Shown here piece after piece: positions 14,777 through 22,825 of a stretch of DNA of 32,638 bases. Source of the DNA: Streptomyces humidus (GTDB lineage: Bacteria > Actinomycetota > Actinomycetes > Streptomycetales > Streptomycetaceae); the NCBI RefSeq assembly GCF_014649655.1, contig NZ_BMTL01000040.1:1-32638 (forward strand), in the 5' to 3' direction. How positions within the stretch are numbered: the stretch's first letter is position 1; each line of letters begins with the position of its first letter. The notes below the pieces were generated by a model that saw only the letters and a list, made by a program, of their open reading frames with translations, was not told the origin of the DNA and did no database searches. The position numbers and the translations under genes were made by a program.

Positions 14777-15391
14777 ATGACGTCGCAGGCCGCGGACGGA
14801 CCCGAGTCGGTCGCCGCCACGCGCCGCTCCAAGATCACGCCCGAGCGTGAACAGGAATTCTTCGACGCCGTCCTGAACCAGGTCCGCGAGTGCGGCTACG
14901 AGGCCGTCACCATGGAGGGCGTCGCCGCCAGCACCCGCTGCAGCAAGTCCACGCTCTACCGCCAGTGGAAGACCAAGCCCCAGTTCGTGGTGGCCGCCCT
15001 GCGCTCACGCCGCCGGGCCAGGCTCGCCGGCATCGACACCGGCTCGCTCGCCGAGGACCTGCGTGAGGCCGCGCGGGCCACCGGCCGCTGGTCGACCCAC
15101 GACTCCGAGCTGCTGCAGGCGCTCGGCCACGCCGTCACGGGCGACGAGGAGCTCGCGAAGGCGCTGCGGGAGGCGCTCATCGACCCCGAGATCGCCGCGC
15201 TGCGGGAGATCCTGCGCCGCGGCGTCGAACGCGGCGAGGTCCCGCGCGACCACCCGGCGCTGGAGTACGTCCCGGCGCAGATGTTCGGTGTGATCCGGGC
15301 CCGTCCCGTCGTGGACGGGGAGTACGCGGACCAGGAGTACCTGGTCCGCTTCGTGGAGGCTGCCGTGCTCCCGGCGCTCGGGCTCACCTAG
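14777..15391 (+). CDS. TetR-family transcriptional repressor
   Basis: This 204-residue regulator has a TetR-type DNA-binding domain in the first about 65 residues (REQEFFDAVLNQVRECGYEA, VTMEGVAASTRCSKSTLYRQW) and a C-terminal helical ligand domain with the DPEIAALREILRRGVERGEV segment of the common TetR_C family. ATG 14777 is preceded by GGGAGGAAGAG. The gene diverges from the 105-residue/EamA operon, and the 16-bp-phased operator array lies between, 79 bp upstream of this start. Most likely it represses the transporter operon and itself until a transported compound binds. Confidence 0.92.
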   Translation: MTSQAADGPESVAATRRSKITPEREQEFFDAVLNQVRECGYEAVTMEGVAASTRCSKSTLYRQWKTKPQFVVAALRSRRRARLAGIDTGSLAEDLREAARATGRWSTHDSELLQALGHAVTGDEELAKALREALIDPEIAALREILRRGVERGEVPRDHPALEYVPAQMFGVIRARPVVDGEYADQEYLVRFVEAAVLPALGLT

Positions 15392-15488
15392 CACCCGGCG
15401 GGCCGGGCCGGACCAGGGCTCGACGACTCGACGACTCGGCGACGCGACGAACGGGCGGGCGAGGACCCGGCACGCACGCCCACGCACG

Positions 15489-15508
15489 CCCGCGCGGGCC
15501 CGCGCGGG
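15489..15508. terminator. Two tandem CCCGCGCGGG palindromes
   Basis: CCCGCGCGGG at 15489-15498 is repeated immediately at 15499-15508. Each is self-complementary, and the pair can also form a longer stem. The position between convergent genes suggests a terminator, although it is about 100 bp past the TetR stop. Confidence 0.4.
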
Positions 15509-15513
15509 TCGAC

Positions 15514-15547
15514 ACATGGCTCAGGCCGCCACATGGCTCAGGCCGCC
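15514..15547. repeat. Perfect 17-bp tandem duplication
   Basis: ACATGGCTCAGGCCGCC occurs twice without a gap (15514-15530, 15531-15547), right after the CCCGCGCGGG pair. It lies in non-coding DNA and probably arose by slippage. Confidence 0.85.
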
Positions 15548-15710
15548 GTCTCCACGGGATGACCGGACGGCGACCTGTCCCGCGCCGCACCGTGGGGACG
15601 GGGGCGGCGTGCACCTCCGGCCGGGCGGGGTCCCCTCGAGCGGAGGGGCGCCCCACCCGGCCGGCCGTGTGCCCGGGGCGGGGCGCCGCAGGCGGAGCTC
15701 CGGGGCCGGC

Positions 15711-16853
15711 TCAGACGTGCTGTCCGGCGCCGCCGCCCTTCGCCACCTTGATGCCCTCGGTGATGGTGTCGATGACGGACGCGCTCTGGTCGGCGTCGAG
15801 GCCGAAGCGCAGCACGACCAGCCGCTTGGCGTCGGCGGGGGCCGGGAACGCCAGCGACTCCACGTAGCCGTCCGCGCCCTTGCTGGTGACCGCCTTCCAG
15901 CGCACCAGGTAGCCCTTCTGCCCGGCCACCGTCACCGCCTTCGAGGCGAGCACCTGGTGCGAGGTGATCGCGCCGTACGTCGTGCCGCCGTAGGACTCCA
16001 CGGCGTTGGCCGCGATGTCCGCCTTCGCGACCTCCTCGGCGGTGTCGCCCTTGGTCTTCAGCAGCTCGGCCGGTGCGGAGTAGACGCCCCCCTTCGTGCA
16101 GGTCTTGGAGGCGTCGCCCGGGCACTTGTAGGAGGCGTCGGAGGTCACCTGCACGCCCACGTTCAGCTCCTGGCCGGCCCAGCCGTCCGGGATGGGGACG
16201 CTGATGCCGTTCAGCGCGTCGGTCACCGAACCGCTCCTGATCTTCGGCGCCTCGGACTCCCCGGGCGAGGGAGAGTCGCCGCCCGGGCCCTCGGACCCGC
16301 CCGGGCCGCCGAAGGGACCGCCGTCCCGGCCGCCCGGGCCACCGGGCCCGCGCTGACCGCCCGGCCCCTGGGCCGTGCCGCCGCCGCCCGAGCCGTCGTT
16401 CCGGGCCAGCGCGTACACGCCCACCCCGATGCTGGTCAGGACCGCGACGGCCGCCGCCACGGCTATGCCCGTGCGCAGCCCGCGCCGGCCACCCGAGCCC
16501 GGCGGCGTGACCGGATGGCCCGGGTATCCGGGATACCCCGGATACTGAGCATGGCCGGCCTGGCCCGGATAGGCGGGCTGCCCCGGATAGGCGGGCTGCC
16601 CCGGATAGGCGGGCTGCCCCGGATGGGCGGCCGGGCCGGGATAGGGGGCCTGGCCCGGGTAGCCGGCCTGGTCCGGATAGGTCGGATGCGCTTCGTCGGC
16701 CGGGGTCTGCGCCGGCGGACCCCACACGGCGGCCGAGCCCGCGGCCCGGGTCCGGTCCGTCCACGCCTTGCCGTCCCACCAGCGTTCGGTGGCCGGACCG
16801 TCATTCGTCTGCCCCGGGTCGGGGTACCACCCGGGAGGAGTCACCTGCGTCAT
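15711..16853 (-). CDS. DUF2510-domain membrane-anchored protein with YPGQPA repeats
   Basis: This 380-residue protein has a DUF2510 motif at its N-terminus (PPGWYPDP at 6-13, RWWDGKAWTDRTR at 24-36). A Pro/Tyr/Gly-rich stretch (58-118) has repeated YPGQPA units. One membrane helix spans about 129-150, and a Gly/Pro-rich linker (about 153-200) leads to an extracellular domain of about 170 residues with two cysteines (CPGDASKTC) resembling the secreted lipoprotein-like domains of actinobacteria. DUF2510 is usually an N-terminal cytosolic tag of actinobacterial membrane proteins; its function is unknown. The start is ATG 16853, preceded by a G-rich region. The gene diverges from the LAL-like ATPase. 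Confidence 0.85.
   Translation of the reverse strand: MTQVTPPGWYPDPGQTNDGPATERWWDGKAWTDRTRAAGSAAVWGPPAQTPADEAHPTYPDQAGYPGQAPYPGPAAHPGQPAYPGQPAYPGQPAYPGQAGHAQYPGYPGYPGHPVTPPGSGGRRGLRTGIAVAAAVAVLTSIGVGVYALARNDGSGGGGTAQGPGGQRGPGGPGGRDGGPFGGPGGSEGPGGDSPSPGESEAPKIRSGSVTDALNGISVPIPDGWAGQELNVGVQVTSDASYKCPGDASKTCTKGGVYSAPAELLKTKGDTAEEVAKADIAANAVESYGGTTYGAITSHQVLASKAVTVAGQKGYLVRWKAVTSKGADGYVESLAFPAPADAKRLVVLRFGLDADQSASVIDTITEGIKVAKGGGAGQHV
16567..16620. repeat. Three perfect 18-bp tandem repeats inside the DUF2510 gene
   Basis: GGATAGGCGGGCTGCCCC occurs three times head to tail (16567-16584, 16585-16602, 16603-16620), with degenerate copies on both sides. It encodes the YPGQPA hexapeptide on the minus strand. 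The in-frame unit allows length variation without frameshift. Confidence 0.9.
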
Positions 16854-17040
16854 GCCCCCACCGTATGAGGCGTCGGTGAAAGCCGGATGAGAGGGCGGCC
16901 GCCGAGTCCGGATCTGCTCGGGGTGGCTGTCGCCGGGATGGCGTGTTTTCGACGTCAATTCGGTTCTCGCCCTTCGCTGTTGACGCGATGGACGCTCTCG
17001 CGCAGGCCCGTCGGTGCGACCCGGGCCGCCGACCGTCACT

Positions 17041-17112
17041 CGTGGAGCGGGACCTGCGTGGACCACGCTCCACGCGGACCCGCGGAGGGCTACGCTCGAC
17101 GTCTGTACGTCG
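17041..17112. promoter_or_regulatory. Dyad cluster and -10 box upstream of the LAL-like ATPase gene
   Basis: Three symmetric elements lie here: CGTGGAGC (17041-17048) with GCTCCACG (17067-17074), a perfect GCGTGG-A-CCACGC (17056-17068), and CGACGT-CTGT-ACGTCG (17097-17112). TACGCT (17091-17096) matches a -10 hexamer, and the last dyad would cover the start point. This suggests a regulated promoter for the gene at 17139. Confidence 0.4.
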
Positions 17113-17138
17113 TTCGGGCGACTTGGGGAGGCAGCGGG

Positions 17139-19853
17139 ATGACGGAGGTCGGGCCGACGGCGGCCGTCTCGGCTCCCCTGTGGGAGCGCGACGAGGAAGT
17201 CGCCGCCATCGTGCAGGCGGTGGAGAGGCTCTGCGCCGACCGGTCCGCCTCGGGCCACCTGCTGGTGCTCCGGGGCGAGGCCGGATTCGGCAAGACCGCG
17301 CTGCTGGCCGAGACACGTCGCATCGCCGAGGCCCGTGGCTGCTCGGTGTGGTCGGCCCGCGGCGGCGAGACGCTGCGCTCCGTCCCCTTCAACGTGGTAC
17401 GGCAGTTGCTGCAGCCCGCGCTGCTGGCGCTGCACCCGGAGGAGGCCCGCGAGTACCTCGGCGACTGGTACGACATCGCGGGCCCCGCACTCGGCATCGC
17501 GGAGCCCGGCGAGGGCCACGCCGACCCGCAGGGCGTGTGCGACGGCCTCGTCGCCGCCGTGACCCGGCTGGCCCGCGGGGACTACCCGCTCGTCCTGCTG
17601 ATCGACGACGCGCACTGGGTCGACCAGGAGAGCCTGCGCTGGCTCGCCGCGTTCGCCGAACACCTCGACGAGCTTCCCGTACTGGTCGTCGTGGCCCGCA
17701 GGCCCGGCGAGGTCACGGGCGACGCCGCCGGACACCTCGACGCCGTCGGCGAGGCCGCGGGCCGATCCGTCACCAGCCTCAGCGCCCTGACTCCGGCCGC
17801 GGTCGCCGGCCTCACCCGCGCCACCCGCGGCGCGCACGCCGAGGCCGCGTTCTGCCGCGAGGTGTGGGCGGTCACCGACGGCAATCCGTACGAGACCGTC
17901 GAGCTCCTCGCCAAGGTCCGCGACAGGGAACTGGCGCCCAGCGAGTCCTCGGCGACCGAACTGCGGCCCCTCAACCGCGCGGCCCGGGGCGGCGGGCTCG
18001 TCGACCGCCTGGAGAAACTCGGCGTCGACGCCACCAAGTTCGCCATGGCGGCCGCGATCCTCGGCGCCGACATCTCCGTCGCCCAGGCCGCCCGGCTCGC
18101 CGGCCTCGGCCGCGAGGAAGCGGTGCGCTGCGCCGAACTGCTGCGCAACGCCCGCATCCTCACCGAGCCCGACCCCGGCGCCGCCCCCGCGGACGACGGC
18201 GGCCTGGAGTTCGTCCACCCGCTGATCGCCACCGCCGTCTACGAATCGATCCCCGGCGGTCTGCGCACCGCGATGCACGGCATCGCCGCCCAGGTCGTCA
18301 CCGACGCCGGCAAAGGGCTCGCGGCCGCCTCCCGGCATCTGCTCCAGGTGCACGAGGAGGGCGACGAGGAACTCGTCGAGCAACTGCGCGAGGCGGCGCG
18401 CGAACACCTGGCCGTCGGCGCCCCCGACGCGGCCCGCCGTTGCCTGGAGCGGGCCCTGCGGGAACCGCCCGTCCCCCACGTCCGCGCGCGCGTGCTCTAC
18501 GAACTGGGCTGCGCCACCCTGCTCACCGCGCCCGCCAAGACCATCGAGCACCTGCGTTCGGCCCTGTCGCTGCAGGGCCTCGACGGCCGCGATCGCGTCG
18601 ACGCCGTCTACCGGCTCTCCCAGGCACTGCTGCACAACGACCAGATGGAGGAGGCCGTCCGCACGGTCGAGGCGGAGGTCGCCCGGCTCCCGCCGGGCCC
18701 CGCGCGGCTGAGGCTGCAGGCCGTGCAGTTCATGTGGGAAAGCGTGAACGCCGGCGAGCCGACCTCGCCGCACGGCTCGGAGAGGCTCGCCGCGCTCGCC
18801 GCGACCTGCACCGGCCGGGACAGCGCCGAGCGCGCCCTGCTCATCCTGCGCGGCTTCGACGCCATGACCCGCGGCGAGAACGCCGAGGAGGTCGTCGAGT
18901 CCTGCGACCGCGCCCTGGTCAACGGCCGCCTCGCCCCCGGGCTCGGCTGGACCGACCAGGAGTGGGGCATCGAGCTGCTGATGATGCTGGCCAGCTCCTA
19001 CGCCTACACCGACCGGCTCGACCGCGCCGACGTCCTCTTCAACGAGGCCCTGCGCGCCTACGCCTCCGCCGGGTGGAGCGGCGGTCACCTCGCCCTGGCC
19101 CACGCCTACCTCGGGCTGGGGCTGCGCCGCCGGGGCCGTCTCAGGGAGGCGGAGGAGTCCCTCCGGGAGTCCCTGCGGCTCGCCGAACGCGTCGGCCGCG
19201 GCCTGCCCCTGTACTGGTCGGCGATCTGCAACCTGGTCGACACGCTGCTCGTCCGGGGCCATGTCGCGGAGGCCTGGGAGATCGCCGAGCAGTACGGCTT
19301 CACCCCGCCCTACCCGTCGACGATCGTGCTGCCCGACCCCCGCTCGGTGCGCGGCCGGCTGCTGCTCGCCGTCGGCCGTGTCAAGGACGGCGTCAACGAA
19401 CTGGAGCAGGCCGGGAAGGCCGCCGCCGCGCGCGGGCATCTCAACCCGGTGGTGGTCCCCTGGACCGTCGAGCTCGCCCGCGCCCTGGCCGGGGAGGACC
19501 CGGCCCGCGCGGCCGGGCTCGCCACCGAGGCACGCCGCCGGGCCGAGCGCTTCGGCACCGACACCGCGATAGGCGAGGCCCTGCGCTGTGCCGCCGCCCT
19601 GGAGACGGGTCAGCGCGCGGTCCGGCTCGCCCAGCAGGCGGTCGCCTATCTGGAGTCCTCGCCCTGCCAGTACGAACACGCCGCCGCCCGCATCGAGTAC
19701 GGCATCCTCTCCCGCTCGGTCTCCGAACTCGGCCGGGGTCTGGCGCTGGCACGTTCCTGCGGCGCGGACGCTCTGACCGACAAGGCACAGCAGGCCCTGC
19801 AGAACCTGGGCGCACCCCAGGTGGGCAGGGTGCCCGGCCAGACCCGGCGCTAG
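17139..19853 (+). CDS. LAL-like AAA ATPase (LuxR-type large regulator without HTH)
   Basis: This 904-residue protein has Walker A GEAGFGKT at 46-53 and Walker B LVLLIDDAHW at 151-160 of a STAND/AAA ATPase. A long alpha-helical TPR-like region runs to the end (for example LALAHAYLGLGLRRRGRLRE). The build matches the large ATP-binding LuxR (LAL) regulators, whose C-terminus normally ends in a LuxR helix-turn-helix of about 65 residues. Here the protein stops at GAPQVGRVPGQTRR with no such helix-turn-helix, and downstream DNA shows none in other frames. ATG 17139 follows GGGGAGG. It may be a signalling ATPase acting through a partner, or a regulator that has lost DNA binding. Confidence 0.88.
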   Translation: MTEVGPTAAVSAPLWERDEEVAAIVQAVERLCADRSASGHLLVLRGEAGFGKTALLAETRRIAEARGCSVWSARGGETLRSVPFNVVRQLLQPALLALHPEEAREYLGDWYDIAGPALGIAEPGEGHADPQGVCDGLVAAVTRLARGDYPLVLLIDDAHWVDQESLRWLAAFAEHLDELPVLVVVARRPGEVTGDAAGHLDAVGEAAGRSVTSLSALTPAAVAGLTRATRGAHAEAAFCREVWAVTDGNPYETVELLAKVRDRELAPSESSATELRPLNRAARGGGLVDRLEKLGVDATKFAMAAAILGADISVAQAARLAGLGREEAVRCAELLRNARILTEPDPGAAPADDGGLEFVHPLIATAVYESIPGGLRTAMHGIAAQVVTDAGKGLAAASRHLLQVHEEGDEELVEQLREAAREHLAVGAPDAARRCLERALREPPVPHVRARVLYELGCATLLTAPAKTIEHLRSALSLQGLDGRDRVDAVYRLSQALLHNDQMEEAVRTVEAEVARLPPGPARLRLQAVQFMWESVNAGEPTSPHGSERLAALAATCTGRDSAERALLILRGFDAMTRGENAEEVVESCDRALVNGRLAPGLGWTDQEWGIELLMMLASSYAYTDRLDRADVLFNEALRAYASAGWSGGHLALAHAYLGLGLRRRGRLREAEESLRESLRLAERVGRGLPLYWSAICNLVDTLLVRGHVAEAWEIAEQYGFTPPYPSTIVLPDPRSVRGRLLLAVGRVKDGVNELEQAGKAAAARGHLNPVVVPWTVELARALAGEDPARAAGLATEARRRAERFGTDTAIGEALRCAAALETGQRAVRLAQQAVAYLESSPCQYEHAAARIEYGILSRSVSELGRGLALARSCGADALTDKAQQALQNLGAPQVGRVPGQTRR

Positions 19854-20336
19854 CGCGAGAGCGGCCGCCAGCCGGTGTGGCGCGCCGCTGCGGGGGCCGA
19901 GATCGAGCTCGACGCCCTCGCACCAGGCGCGCATACCCCCGGCGATGAGCGCCGCGGCCGACCGGGTCGGGTCGGGTCGGGGGCTGTCCCGGCCCGTCGT
20001 GCGCCGGCCGTAACGGCGGGCGTGGCGAGCTGCCCGTCGGCGAGCGGGGCGGTGGCGGCTTCCGGGCGGGGCCGACTCGGCCGTCTTGCGCCGGCCGGTC
20101 GTGCCTCAGCCGGTCGTCGGCCGTGTCCGCGCCCGCGGGCTCGGTCGGTTTCGCCAGAGGCGTGGGAAGGCCCCCGCGTTGAGGGCCGCGGCATGTCGGG
20201 CGAGGGCCGGGGGCTGTCTCGGCCCGTTGCCCGTTGCCCGTCGGCCGGTGGTCGTGCCTCAGCCGCGTCCGCCCCGCCCGTTCCGGTGCCGTCGGTTGCG
20301 GCCTCAGCCGGTTCGGGCCGTGTCCGTCCGCCCGGC
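19854..20336. repeat. Repetitive, gene-free convergent region
   Basis: No supported gene lies in these 483 bp between the LAL-like ATPase and pcaL. The sequence is built of imperfect iterations: GGGCTGTCCCGGCCCGT (19981-19997) recurs with one change at 20211-20227, GTCGTGCCTCAGCCG occurs at 20098-20112 and 20251-20265, GGGTC is tandemly repeated near 19964-19980, and GTTGCCC near 20226-20240. Duplication and decay of a spacer segment is the simplest explanation. It must also hold the terminators of the two converging genes. Confidence 0.55.
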
Positions 20337-21491
20337 TCAGTCGGTCGGGTCCCGGGTGGGTTCCGGGACGTCCGGGGCGGCTTCCTCGGCCAGTACCCGC
20401 TGGGCTGTGGCGAACGCCGAGTTCGCGGCCGGGACGCCGCAGTAGACGGCCGTCTGCAGGAGAACGGCGCCGATGTCGTCCGGGGTCAGCCCGTTGCGCC
20501 GGGCCGCCCGGACGTGCATGGCCAGTTCGTCGTAGTGGCCGTGCGCCACCAGCGCGGTCAGCGTGATCATGCTGCGTTCGCGGCGGCTGAGCGTCGGGTC
20601 GGTCCAGATCTCGCCCCAGGCGTAGCGGGAGATGAAGTCCTGGTAGCGCGCGGTGAACGCGGTCTGCCCGGCCTGGGCGCGGTCCACATGCGCGTCCCCG
20701 AGGACCTGGCGCCGGACCTCCATGCCCCGCTTGGCCCCGCCGTCGAGATGGGTCCGCAGCACGGTCAGGACGGCCTCGGGGCACTCGGCGGGCGCGAGAT
20801 GCGAGGCGCCCGGGAGCTCGACCAGCGTGGCGTCCGGCACCGCGTCCGCGATCTCCCGCAGATGCGCGGGCGGCGTCGCCGGATCCTGTCGCCCGGCGAT
20901 CAGCAAGGTCGGGACGGCGATCTCCGGGAGCCGCTCGCGCAGATCGAACGCGGCGAGCGCGTCACAACAGGCGGCGTAGGCCTCCGGGTCGGCGGCGCGA
21001 TGGTCGGCGATCAGCTCGGGCGCGGTGAACCCGGGCGTGAACCAACGGGCGTTCGCGTTCCGGGCGAGTTCCGCCAGTCCCTCGCGGCGGACCAGCGCGG
21101 CCCGCTCCTCCCACGGCCCCGGTCCGTTGAAGTGGGCGGAGGAGCAGATCACGGCCAGCGACGACACCCGCTCGCGGTGGTGCAGTGCGAGATGCAGCCC
21201 CACCGCGCCGCCCAGGGACACTCCCGCGTAGGCGAACCGCTCCAGGCCGAGGGAGTCGGCGAGGGCCAGCACCAGGTCGGCCAGATCGCCGACGGTGGCG
21301 CCGGGACCGATCAGGTCGGCGGCCGAACCGCCGTGCCCCGGCAGGTCCCAGCGGATCACCCGGTGGGTGAGGGACAGTTCGGGCGCGACCTTGTCCCACA
21401 GGGCGTACGAGGTGCCCAGCGAGGGGCCGAGCAGCAGCGGGGGCGCCGAAGTCGGCCCTTCGGCGTGGTGGTTGAGCAGCTTCTCGGTCAA
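20337..21491 (-). CDS. pcaL: Fused 3-oxoadipate enol-lactonase / 4-carboxymuconolactone decarboxylase
   Basis: This 384-residue bifunctional enzyme performs the decarboxylation of 4-carboxymuconolactone and the hydrolysis of the resulting enol-lactone to beta-ketoadipate. Residues 1-250 are an alpha/beta hydrolase (PcaD) with nucleophile S92 in GVSLGG, D203 in GRQDP and H231 in GASHLAP. Residues about 254-384 are a PcaC domain (GMEVRRQVLGDAHVDRAQ, ERSMITLTALVAHGHYDELA). Such fusions are named PcaL in actinobacteria. The start is a TTG at 21491 overlapping the pcaB stop (TTGA), with TGGAG 6 bases upstream, so it depends on pcaB translation. It is the last gene of the operon. Confidence 0.93.
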   Translation of the reverse strand: MTEKLLNHHAEGPTSAPPLLLGPSLGTSYALWDKVAPELSLTHRVIRWDLPGHGGSAADLIGPGATVGDLADLVLALADSLGLERFAYAGVSLGGAVGLHLALHHRERVSSLAVICSSAHFNGPGPWEERAALVRREGLAELARNANARWFTPGFTAPELIADHRAADPEAYAACCDALAAFDLRERLPEIAVPTLLIAGRQDPATPPAHLREIADAVPDATLVELPGASHLAPAECPEAVLTVLRTHLDGGAKRGMEVRRQVLGDAHVDRAQAGQTAFTARYQDFISRYAWGEIWTDPTLSRRERSMITLTALVAHGHYDELAMHVRAARRNGLTPDDIGAVLLQTAVYCGVPAANSAFATAQRVLAEEAAPDVPEPTRDPTD

Positions 21492-22825
21492 CGTCGCTCC
21501 AGCGCACGGTCGGTGAGGGCTCCGGCAGAGCCGGTGTAGCGGGTGGGGTCGGTGAGTTCGTCGAGGTCGACGTCCTTCAGGTCGGCTTCCTGGGCGAGCA
21601 GTTCGGCCAGTGGACGGTTCTCGGCGTAGGCCCGCCGGGACAGCTCGGTGAGGAGTCGTCTGGCCCGGGGGCGGCCGAGCAGGCCCGACAGCTCGGCGGA
21701 CAGCCGTTCGGACACGATCAGCCCGTGGGTGAGGCCGAGGCCGGAGCGCATCCGGTCCGGGTCCACCCGCAGCCCCGCGGTCAGCTCCGCCGCGTCCCGG
21801 GCGGCCCCTCCGACCAGCCGCAGCAGATCCCTGAGCGGCTCCCACTCGGCGTGCCACGCCCCGGCGGGGCGCTCGTCCTCCGCGACCAGGGAGCCGTACA
21901 GCGTGGCCGCGAGCTGCGGGGCCCGCCGGGCGGCCGCCGCGATCAGCGTCGAGCGCACCGGGTTCGCCTTGTGCGGCATGGCCGAGGAACCGCCCCCACC
22001 GCCCGCCGAGACCTCGGCGATCTCGGAGATCTCGGTCCGGGCCAGGGTGAGGACGTCCGTCGCGAGCTTGCCCAGCGCGCCCGCCGTGAAGGCCAGGCAC
22101 GCGGCGAGGTCGGCGACGGGCGTGCGCAGCGTGTGCCATGGCAACAACGGTGCGACGAGGCCGAGTTCGCGGGCGTACGCCGTCGTGAGCGCGGTCGTGT
22201 CCTCGACGCCGTACGCCGTGAAGGCGGCCGCCGTCCCGGCCGCGCCGCCGAGCTGGGCGGGCAGGGAGTCCCGTACGGCCGTGATCCGGTCGCGGGCGTC
22301 CAGCACCAGTGAGCGCCACCCGGCGGCCTTCAGCCCGAAGGTGGTCGGCACGGCGTGCTGGGTGAGGGTCCGTCCGGGCATCGCGGTGTCCCGGTGCTCG
22401 GCGGCGAGCCGGGCCAGGGCCCGCTGGACGCGGTCGAGGTCGGCCAGCACCGGGTCGAGGGTCCGCGCCGCGACCAGCATCGTCGCCGTGTCCATGATGT
22501 CCTGGCTGGTCGCGCCGCGGTGCACGTACGGGCCGTACTCGACGCCGGCCGCCTCGGTGAGATCGGCGATCAGCGGGATCACCGGGTTTCCGCCGCCGCG
22601 GGCCCGCTCGGCGAGGGAGCGGACGTCGAAGTCGCCGCACGCGGCCGCGGTGACCGCCGCTCCGGCCCCCTCCGGGGCCGCGCCCACCGCTTCCTGGGCG
22701 CGGGTCAGCGCCGCCTCCGCGTCCAGCAGCGCCCGCAGATAGGCGTCGTCGTCGGTCGCGCGGGCGGCGGGGGAGCCGGTCCACCCCGGGGCGAGCAGAC
22801 CGGACTCGGGCTGAGCTGCTGTCAC
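21488..22825 (-). CDS. pcaB: 3-carboxy-cis,cis-muconate cycloisomerase
   Basis: This 445-residue member of the fumarase/aspartase superfamily converts 3-carboxy-cis,cis-muconate to 4-carboxymuconolactone. The superfamily signature appears as GGGGSSAMPHKANPV, and the region HRGATSQDIMDTA is also diagnostic of PcaB. Length matches the family. The GTG start at 22825 overlaps the pcaG stop (GTGA), with CTGGAG upstream; the pcaB stop in turn overlaps the pcaL TTG. Transcribed from the pcaI promoter and expected to be repressed by PcaV. Confidence 0.94.
   Translation of the reverse strand: MTAAQPESGLLAPGWTGSPAARATDDDAYLRALLDAEAALTRAQEAVGAAPEGAGAAVTAAACGDFDVRSLAERARGGGNPVIPLIADLTEAAGVEYGPYVHRGATSQDIMDTATMLVAARTLDPVLADLDRVQRALARLAAEHRDTAMPGRTLTQHAVPTTFGLKAAGWRSLVLDARDRITAVRDSLPAQLGGAAGTAAAFTAYGVEDTTALTTAYARELGLVAPLLPWHTLRTPVADLAACLAFTAGALGKLATDVLTLARTEISEIAEVSAGGGGGSSAMPHKANPVRSTLIAAAARRAPQLAATLYGSLVAEDERPAGAWHAEWEPLRDLLRLVGGAARDAAELTAGLRVDPDRMRSGLGLTHGLIVSERLSAELSGLLGRPRARRLLTELSRRAYAENRPLAELLAQEADLKDVDLDELTDPTRYTGSAGALTDRALERR

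Larger units (their letters stand above)
15392..15710. other. Convergent intergenic region, no gene
   Basis: This 319-bp region lies between the ends of the TetR and DUF2510 genes. It contains only repeats: two adjacent CCCGCGCGGG palindromes, a 17-bp tandem duplication and short ACGACTCG-like iterations near 15421-15440. No frame has a ribosome site and plausible protein. Confidence 0.5.

Noticed and set aside
16567..16640. Regular short repeats that could suggest a CRISPR-like array
   Set aside because: The 18-bp units are contiguous without spacers and encode YPGQPA inside the DUF2510 protein.
16943..19948. A frame of about 1000 codons overlapping the LAL-like ATPase, and a leftward frame of about 1400 codons covering the DUF2510 gene and the ATPase antisense
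   Set aside because: The real ATPase frame has Walker motifs and a ribosome site. The others are Arg/Ala-rich low-complexity shadows; only the last 380 codons of the leftward frame (the DUF2510 gene) are real.
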